Origin: Ceratopteris richardii | Lineage: Eukaryota; Streptophyta; Polypodiopsida; Polypodiales; Pteridaceae | Assembly (NCBI GenBank): GCA_020310875.1 | Contig: CM035439.1 | Span: 137,211,929-137,275,928, forward strand | Reading direction: 5' to 3' | DNA length: 64,000 bases | Part shown: positions 57,378-64,000 of the stretch, piece after piece | How positions within the stretch are numbered: the stretch's first letter is position 1 | Layout of the letters: each line of letters starts with the position of its first letter | The notes under the pieces: model-generated | Database searches by the model: none | What the model was told of the DNA's origin: nothing | The model's input: only the letters and a program-made list of their open reading frames with translations | Made by a program: the position numbers and the translations under genes

Positions 57378-58593
57378 GGCACGCATGATTCCCAAGAACA
57401 AGGACAGACAGACGGCCAAGGCCAACAAACCGATGCACACGGTGACACCAGCACGCACGAAGAGGAGACTTTCGAAGCAGCAGCTTACACGCTGGCAATC
57501 AAGAAATTATATCGTACGATGGAGAAAGTCTGGGCACAGAAGAAATTGACTAAAGAAGAGAGCCAGGCCCTAATCGAACAAGAACTAGTCTCCAGAGGAT
57601 TTGAAGAAGTCTACATCAGAGGGTTCAGAGAACTGGTCCAATCCATCGGCCCGGTCAAAGAACTGAGGTATTTACAAAGGAAGCCACTCCCCCAATATGA
57701 CCCTCGCAGAGTTCGCCTGTTATCGAAGCCCGGTGAATATATTCGAGTTCCGGTAGGTGCTCAATCATCCCACCAGGCACAAGATGCACGCCTACGTCCG
57801 GAAAGATCCTTCACCGAAGAAGTTATCCTAGTCGACTCCCCGCCACGTACTACCGTTGTACATACTACCACTATCCTTGAAATAACATCCACACCATCTA
57901 CTCCTCTCTCACCTCATGTTTCACCAACCCATCCTGTATCCCCAGCACACCCACCTGCTCCTCCCACATCCACACCAGTCCACGGCAACATAGCCACACC
58001 CTTTGCCCTGCCCATTCATGCCACCATGCCCACACCCAACCCTCCGCGTCTACATGTTAACCCCTTCACCCCTTCATCCTTCCCATCCCCCACCTTTAAG
58101 ACCCCCTTTCACCTTTCTAACCCCACTAACCTTCTCACCAGTTTCACCTCCCCAACCCACCATGACCCCTATTTCCCCTTTTCACCAAGCTGCTCCAGCC
58201 ATCCCCCCTGTAAATTACTCTACATTTGTAAATCCCGTCTTCACACCTACACAACCACCCACATACACACCGCTTTTCACAGTCACCGCACTTGACACGT
58301 CCAATGACATGGACATCTCACCACCCACCGCACCAACACCCACTCCACTCACAGCACATTCATATTTAGGTACGTCACAATTTTCCACGATCACCACTGC
58401 ATCCACCTTCCCAACCCCATTCCCCATTCCCGCTGCATCTACTTCCACTGCATCCTCACTTAGCACTCCATTACTATTATCACCAACCATAGACACTGCA
58501 CTTCAACAAATGTTCACATGCATGTCACAAGTACGAGATGAGTTTGCATGTCTTGGCAACAACTATCAACAGCTGTAGAGGACGACCAATGAA
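57378..58593 (+). other. Pro/Thr/Ser-rich stretch between the accessory genes of B
   Basis: The first 300 bp or so still encode a compact region (KLTKEESQALIEQELVSRGFEEVYIRG reads as part of it, split here in description). From about 57840 the composition turns to C-rich DNA encoding Pro, Thr, Ser and His in simple patterns in more than one frame. It looks like a disordered linker, or noncoding DNA of low complexity, between accessory proteins 1 and 2. Whether it belongs to either protein cannot be decided here. Confidence 0.5.
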
Positions 58594-60386
58594 TTGCAGT
58601 CGCAGCTCAATTCATTATCAATCGAGAATGCCTCGTTAAATACGCGACACCAAGAACTAAGAGAGGCATATCATAAGCTAGAGCTAGAAAGTGAAGAGAA
58701 AACAAAAGAAGCCACTGCTGATCTAGACAACCTGCTTCGAGCCCAAACAATTAGGAACGCGACGCTGACCAGAAATATGGGCCTACTCAGGAGGCACCTA
58801 GCCGCAGCCCAGGAGGAGAACGTGAGACTCCAAGCGCAGAATAGAGAAAATTTGGAAGCGGCATTGGATCATCCTGAACAACCATTAAGTCCGAGCAGAT
58901 TCAAGGCAATCCCATCTGAATCGATGCGGATGTTGCTAGATGACCACGTTCGACTGCTAGAGGACTACGATCGAATGAACGAAGAGCATCAGAAGCTAAA
59001 AGAAGATCACAAGTTACTACAGCTCAGAGAAACGGCACCACAACAACTACCAGTGGCAGCAGAAGTACTAGAACCTGTGGACCCCTCTCCTGAACTCATA
59101 GAGGAACTAAACGCATTACGAGCCCAGGTAGCCACTCTCCAATCACGCATAGAGGTATACGAAGCACCACCACGGCCTGATTCCCCACCGGAGATCCCAG
59201 CTGACGACGAACACATAACCATTCCGGTGGAGGAAACGTTTGAAGAAGCATACGAGCCAATACCCATCCCAGGCGGACAAGTCACGGCCGAAGGCCAGAT
59301 GACCTATGAACTTCCTACCCCCGCGTGGATGAAAACGATCGAAGAACTTGGAACGACACATTCGGCCAGAGTAGAGGCACAGTTACATGCCATGGCCATG
59401 ATTGAAGAGAGAATCTTACAATCCCCCTTCTTTGCTCATTTGGCCCCCCGACGCTATATATCTGGGCATGAGCTGCAGTATAAGCCATACTTCATGTTAA
59501 TGGCTGAATATCAGCTAGCTATAGAGAAAGAAACCGGCATGAAACCCACGCATGCTACACAATTCGAGCCGGCGGACGTGCCACCAAATGCGCAAAGAGG
59601 AGAGATCCATCAACCTGATTGGCGCAAAGACCTACTCCAGAAGTACCCAGAAATGATGAGCACATGGGTGAAAGCGCCTTTACATTTAAAGTATAATCCT
59701 TGCTGGGGACCAGTACCACGACGCCGCTCCTGGACTGCATTCGCTATCAAAGTACAAAACAATAGGCAGTGTCAGGATTGGCTGAATTACCCCTACTTCA
59801 AGCCACCTACCGAGTTGCCCACTGTTGGCTATATGATGGCCACAATCCGTCACTGGCTCCCTCACCTGAAGCATATGGATGATATTGCAGCGCATATGAC
59901 TGTCAAAATTTTTGACATGATGCAAATGATATTTAAAGTCTTCCGACACATTAAGGCACCGCATGTAAACACCCCGGGATTTGAGCATGGTAACTTTGAT
60001 CTAGTATATGACATGAGCACAATGCCATCGCTCCGGGTGTGTTATGCCTGGCACTGTAGGATAAAATACCTCCCGGCATGCTACAAACAAACCTTTGAAG
60101 AGATGTTCACCACCGGGTTTTGGGAATACCATTCCGAGGTATTCATCAGCAGGCCCACACATTTATTGCAACTTTTTGCCTGTGAGCGAATGGTTTATTC
60201 CACGCATTATCAACTCCCGCCACCCGACGAACCGCAACCGATCGACTACGAGAAGCTCGAGGCTGATCTGGCCCGAGGCATTCGAGTATCTGAGCACACC
60301 CTTGCTCACGACCTCCTACAAAACTACATCCAGCAGACCGCACAACAAGGTTCTGTCGAGGACGACAGAAGCGAGAGGGAGGGGGG
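58594..60386 (+). CDS. Post-pol accessory protein 2 of gypsy B (coiled coil)
   Basis: About 600 residues. Residues about 1-210 are a long coiled coil (ELREAYHKLELESEEKTKEA, heptads with few Pro). An acidic linker follows. Residues about 300-570 are a globular domain with WRKDLLQKYPE, VPRRRSWTAF, a helix-rich middle near residue 430, and TFEEMFTTGFWEYHSEVF. No membrane segment is convincing. The open frame runs through the hairpin and polypurine tract into the LTR, so the true C-terminus is unclear. Element C has a divergent homologue with the same block order, which implies the protein was once useful to the element. Function unknown. Confidence 0.65.
60352..60386 (+). other. Hairpin and polypurine tract of gypsy B
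   Basis: TCTGTC (60352-60357) pairs with GACAGA (60364-60369) around a 6-base loop. GGACGACAGA ends 17 nt before the LTR as in A and C. The purine run AGAGGGAGGGGGG (60374-60386) is the plus-strand primer. The same bases also lie in the open frame of accessory protein 2. Confidence 0.82.
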
Positions 60387-61047
60387 TGTTGGAAGCAGTC
60401 AGAGGCACAGTCAGAGGCACAGACAACATGGAAGCATGTAAAGATAGAGCAGGGAGCCAGTCGGATCATTTTTTCAAACAATTATGTTTTTATTACCTCT
60501 TCAAATATCCAACAGTGATTTTCATCACTCTTGTAACATATGTAATATAGACAAAACCCCATTTTGTAATTCATAGCTCCATTTTGTGCAAGCCGAGGAG
60601 TCCTCGAGCTTGAGGAGCTTAGGTAGAATGCGCATACCAGTTTTTGTTATTTTTAGACATCGTTTAACCTTCCAAATAGCCTCTAGGACCTATTTTTTAA
60701 CTAGGCCGGTCACTAGATGTGAAACCGGTCAAAAATAGTCTAGAAACTATAAAAAGAGCTAGAGAGCTCATTTTTGAGGTTGGTTCATGTTGGCTAGTGT
60801 GAGCTTAGAGCTAGTTTGAGCTTGTAAGAGTATTCTTGGGTAATAGAGCTAATTCCCCACCTTCCATTGTGTCTTGCTTGTCTCTTCATTGTGTGTGTGT
60901 ATGTGTGTGTGCATCTTTGTGCTTCTCACCTTCACTCTCACATCATCTCACGTTCACGATCTTCATATCACTCCTACCTCTCCCACGGATTGACATTAAG
61001 GAGGTGAAGCTTCTTAACGTGGTACTTACCATTGTGCTAGAGCAACA
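60387..61047 (+). repeat. 3' LTR of gypsy B
   Basis: 661 bp, about 8 substitutions and one indel from the 5' copy by eye. Dyad at 60594-60606, TATA box near 60749. Followed by CATAG. Confidence 0.96.
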
Positions 61048-61052
61048 CATAG

Positions 61053-62310
61053 GTATCTTACCTTCTAACTTAAAGATTGAGTGCTTGCTTGCTCAAAACT
61101 TTACACTGTGGAAGGAGAACTGACCAAAACATTAACATCAAATTTTGCGCCTATTTCAGAAAACAGTGAACACTTCTTCACATATGAATGTTCCTACTCA
61201 TAATTCTCACAGCCTGTTTACAATTAGGCTCTCAAACATTAACCATAGACTCATTAACTATGGAATTAGATGTCTACAAAAGGATTCTCGAAATGATCAA
61301 GCACAGAAGGAGAATTGTTAGCTCATGATCTGGTTGATTTTATGCACTAATATGCTTTTGTTGTGTAGAATATATGTTTGACTTCAGGTACTTGAAGAGT
61401 TGATTATATGATTGATGAGAAGTATTTGGAGGTAACACGACAACGTTTTGGTCGACGAGATGGGCTACCTCATGAGCAAAGAATGTCAAGAAAAATAGCT
61501 TTCTCCTCTTCCTGGGTGGCTCTTGGTTGATATGTTCAAAGCAGAGTTATGTATCAGCGTCTGGCTATTTATAAAAAAAAAAAAAAAAAAATCATGTTGG
61601 CTAAGAAATTATTGGAAATGTTATGATTGATGCTCGTGTCACTGCAAAAATATCACTTTGTACAATTGATGGGTAGGGCTGCATCACATATAACATTGAA
61701 ATGGTTCTTACGATTTAATTTGGCAGATGTAATATACCCCAAAATTCCGTTGCATTCTGTTTCTGGTCAGCTCTGAAAAAAGGGATGGAGTAAGGAAGTT
61801 GTTTGTACCCGTAGGTGTTGGGACAAAAACGGTTTTTTTTCTCTTTGTTTTTTCGGTATGCAGGACAAAAAAAAAGGGGTCGTTCTATTCGGCTAAAAAA
61901 AAAAATTTGTGTGGTGATGCCTCTCTGGCGATCGCTTTTTCTTTTTTGAGTGGTGTCTGTACAGGTATATCGATGGGGGAAGCGGGCAGGACAACAGGGG
62001 GCTTGGGGCTGCATGAACAAAGCTCTCTCTCTCTCTTCTTTGTGGTTTTTGAGTGCAGGTACGTAGGAGAGGAGCGGAAGCAGAGGAAGGACTGCAAGGC
62101 AAGTCAATCAAAAGGAGGGAAGTCCGTCCGACCAGCGGGAAGGAAAGGAGCTTCTTCCCATTGCCAAGAGGGAGGTTCTGGATGCACGGGTCGACAAAAA
62201 GGGAAAACTTGGTCTAGTTGGTGTGCAGAACAGTGTTTTGCTTTTCTCCTCCTTTACCTGCAAACTTTTTGGGATCAGGATGACTGGAAGATTCAGCTCA
62301 AAAAAGAATG
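61053..62310. other. Flank right of B; probably outer LTR of copia H, then unassigned
   Basis: The first part must have been contiguous with 43636 before B inserted, so it starts inside the copia H LTR. I could not find the outer LTR end. Further right there is no recognised gene. An open frame at 61799-62311 is rich in Lys, Ser and Cys with homopolymer-derived residues and no family I know. A 19-base A run is at 61573-61591. Confidence 0.4.
61573..61591. repeat. Poly(A) run
   Basis: Nineteen consecutive A. Could be a microsatellite or the tail of a non-LTR insertion; nothing upstream identifies a LINE or SINE. Confidence 0.85.
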
Positions 62311-63430
62311 AATAATCTCAACTTTGGGTTGTTGTAATAGTATGTATTATGATTCGAACAATGCAGAGAAGATCGGTATGGCCTTTGCGCACAGGGATGC
62401 CTGTACACCAGCATGTGAGCTTTTCATGGTGGCGGCCATTTAGTGTGTTGAACAAAGGCCCGCAGCAGTGTGATGTGAGGCATATCACGCCATCCTTCTC
62501 AGGCTCTGTTTACTTGCAAATTTGTACCTTCATCTCGACTTCTATGACTGTATGCGCAAGAAACGGGACGCGTTGTTAGATTGGAGACTTGGGAGAAATA
62601 AGTATTGCAAAAGGAACGGGGTTCTACGGGACCTTCTCTGCAAGGATTTCCCTCGAATATTTCAATGAGGTTCATGCATTCTGCAGTGAACGTAATATCA
62701 TTTACTTGTCTTATTCTGGGTTCAGTGAAAGATCTTGCTGCACCTTTTGCACGAAACTCTCAAGTTGTTTAAACGAGTTACGCTTTTAGATATAGAACTG
62801 GGGTACAAAATTGTCATCCTCAGAGCTTTGTTGAAAACAATGGCGAGAGTTTTCTTGAACGTGATACTTTGCTTGACGTTGATCTTATGCACAGGTGTTT
62901 CAAATCTCAATTTTATTTATCTTCGGTGAGATAAATCGAGTATGAATTATTTTATACATGACTTCTGCTTCCGTCGCATAATATTCTTCTTAGAAGTGGA
63001 TTTGAATAACTTGGACCACAGAATATCGTGAAACGAATGCTGCAGCATATGATTTAATTGATGTGTTATGGGTTGGGAATAGCAGGAATGAAGATGTAAA
63101 AAGAAGGAGTCTAGCAGCCCTGCGCATAGTTGTAGGAAGAAATCCCTGTCATTCATGTAGCTACCACATGACTAATTCGAGTCCCATTGTGCCATATGAA
63201 ATAGCTTCATAACACTATCCATGGCTTATACATGCAAATTTAAGAATGAAATTGATTCGCGTTAACGTTCTTCATAAAGGTGTGCTGCAAGACTTAACAC
63301 GAAAATATAGTGTACCTATACATGAATGTATGCATGAGAATGCATGTCTTTGAATATATGAATCATCACAAACGTAGTCCCTATGGTGGCACAAGGGGGT
63401 TCATATAGGAAGAAGATGGAGACCATGCGC
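62311..63430. other. Unassigned flank
   Basis: Mixed-composition DNA with no recognised gene, repeat or element end, apart from the small frame at 62840. It may be host sequence that predates copia H. Confidence 0.4.
62840..62929 (+). CDS. Very short frame with a signal-peptide-like sequence
   Basis: Encodes 29 residues starting MARVFLNVILCLTLILCTG, with one basic residue followed by a hydrophobic core, as in a secretory signal. TCGGTGAGA at the end resembles a 5' splice site, so it could be a first exon of a small secreted protein. There is no homology I recognise, and chance is a serious alternative. Confidence 0.15.
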   Translation: MARVFLNVILCLTLILCTGVSNLNFIYLR

Positions 63431-63437
63431 GAGGGCA

Positions 63438-63446
63438 TATATAAAA
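63438..63446 (+). promoter_or_regulatory. TATA-box-like TATATAAAA
   Basis: GCATATATAAAAGC followed about 15-20 nt later by CTCATCAACCC resembles a plant core promoter. It could serve a gene or LTR to the right, but no coding region is visible downstream within the window. Confidence 0.25.
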
Positions 63447-63479
63447 GCATTCTCATCAACCCATGAAAAGAGTAGAAGA

Positions 63480-63900
63480 GAGTGGAAAGAGGAAATGGGT
63501 GTGTGTTAGCGGTTGTGAAAAAAAAAGACAGAGAGAGAAGCGATGTGTGTACTTGTATGTACAAGGAGGTGTGTGCAGATAGAAAGTGAGTGAGAAATAG
63601 ACAAAAGGTGTGTAAGAGAGTAAATCTGCATGTTGTGAGTATGTGTAAGATTGCACATGTGAGTGTATGTGGAGGTAAGAAAAAGGGAAAGAGAACGAGA
63701 GGATGAGAGGGTGAATGTGTGTATGGGTGTGGGAGTGCATATGTGTGTTTGGGTGTAATTGAAGTGTGGAGTGGAGAAGAGAAGCAAGTAGGTGTACTAG
63801 AAAGTCAGGAAGCGAGGAACAAGGGTTAGAGCTTCGAACAAAAAGAACGAGGAAGAGATCGTGAAGGAGCAAGTGTGATAGAGTAGGTAATTAGAAAGTG
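63480..63900. repeat. GT/GA-rich low-complexity DNA
   Basis: Strong purine and GTGTGT bias on the plus strand with almost no C. Long open frames on the minus strand here are Ser/His/Thr-rich products of composition, not genes. Confidence 0.8.
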
Positions 63901-63944
63901 TGAGCAAGAGGAAGAGAGTGCTCCCAAGAGCCAAACCTGGGGTT

Positions 63945-63963
63945 GGATACTTACCTGTGCACG
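63945..63963 (-). other. Strong 5' splice-site-like sequence on the minus strand
   Basis: The minus strand reads CACAG then GTAAGTATCC, a perfect plant donor, with sequence open in all three frames between it and the window edge. It could be the last bases of a host exon entering from the right. A match of this strength can arise by chance in a window of this size. Confidence 0.2.
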
Positions 63964-64000
63964 CATTTCTTCCGTCTTCCCCAAGGATACATTGGAGTAA

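Larger units (their letters stand above)
43637..61047 (+). mobile_element. Ty3/gypsy element B, 17.4 kb with post-pol accessory genes
   Basis: A full-length element with LTRs of 660 and 661 bp and CATAG on both sides (43632-43636 and 61048-61052). Order: LTR, tRNA-Asp primer site, leader of nearly 2 kb with a palindrome array, gag, protease 1, reverse transcriptase/RNase H, two H2C2 modules, integrase, second protease-like domain, IWVPK tail, accessory gene 1, a Pro/Thr/Ser-rich stretch, accessory gene 2, hairpin, polypurine tract, LTR. The LTRs differ at about 8 positions plus one indel by eye, making it somewhat older than A. It is largely preserved with a handful of breaks. It inserted into the 5' LTR of copia H. 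Pol is closely related to that of A. Confidence 0.95.

Noticed and set aside
58003-58578. A separate Pro/Thr-rich gene between the accessory genes of B
   Set aside because: Two frames are open together because of C-rich low-complexity DNA, and element C shows no matching protein, so a separate gene is not supported.
55935-60386. Envelope gene of an endogenous-retrovirus-like element
   Set aside because: Position after pol fits, but neither protein shows a signal peptide, a fusion-peptide-like stretch or a clear membrane anchor.
61799-62311. A host protein-coding gene of 170 residues
   Set aside because: Composition is dominated by runs of A and T and low-complexity codons, there is no recognisable domain, and overlapping frames are equally open.
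63456-63872. Minus-strand Ser/His/Thr-rich proteins
   Set aside because: They are translations of GT/GA-rich low-complexity DNA.

Overview
The window is land-plant nuclear DNA made almost entirely of nested LTR retrotransposons. The evidence is Ty3/gypsy elements primed by tRNA-Asp, Ty1/copia elements primed by initiator tRNA-Met, clean 5-bp target duplications and elements stacked inside elements. Nothing identifies the species, and I found no convincing host gene. All retroelements are treated as fossils. By-eye LTR differences give relative ages only.

Layout. 1-4514: 3' part of a gypsy element (C) with two genes downstream of pol, ending in an LTR. 4580-6350: decayed gypsy pol fragment (D). 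6356-7260: unassigned AT-rich DNA. 7262-8876: decayed minus-strand copia fragment (E). 8877-19405: three successive decayed copies of a gypsy leader plus gag (G1-G3); G2 holds a probable solo LTR (10462-11488) and G3 holds an old copia (F, 13079-18208). 19406-19620: short tandem repeat over the G/H junction. 19621-43636: minus-strand copia H, split by gypsy A (22121-41773), which is itself split by a very young copia I (27097-33645). 43637-61047: a 17.4-kb gypsy element (B) sitting in the 5' LTR of H. 61053-64000: flank with no recognised gene, ending in GT/GA-rich DNA.

The most interesting content is the gypsy family of A and B, with C as a relative. Its order is LTR, tRNA-Asp primer site, long leader with palindrome arrays, gag with zinc knuckles of unusual spacing, a first aspartic protease, reverse transcriptase/RNase H, two tandem H2C2 zinc modules, integrase, then a second aspartic-protease-like domain and a tail repeating a QIWVPK-type motif. 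B and C also carry two extra proteins after pol, one a coiled-coil protein. A conserved hairpin or motif lies exactly 17 nt before the 3' LTR in A, B and C. The double protease, double zinc module, leader palindromes and post-pol genes together are the best candidate here for an undescribed system.

Insertion order from nesting: H is older than A and B, and A is older than I. LTR differences by eye: I 1 in 1125, A about 5 in 626, B about 8 plus one indel in 660, F about 23 in 230.
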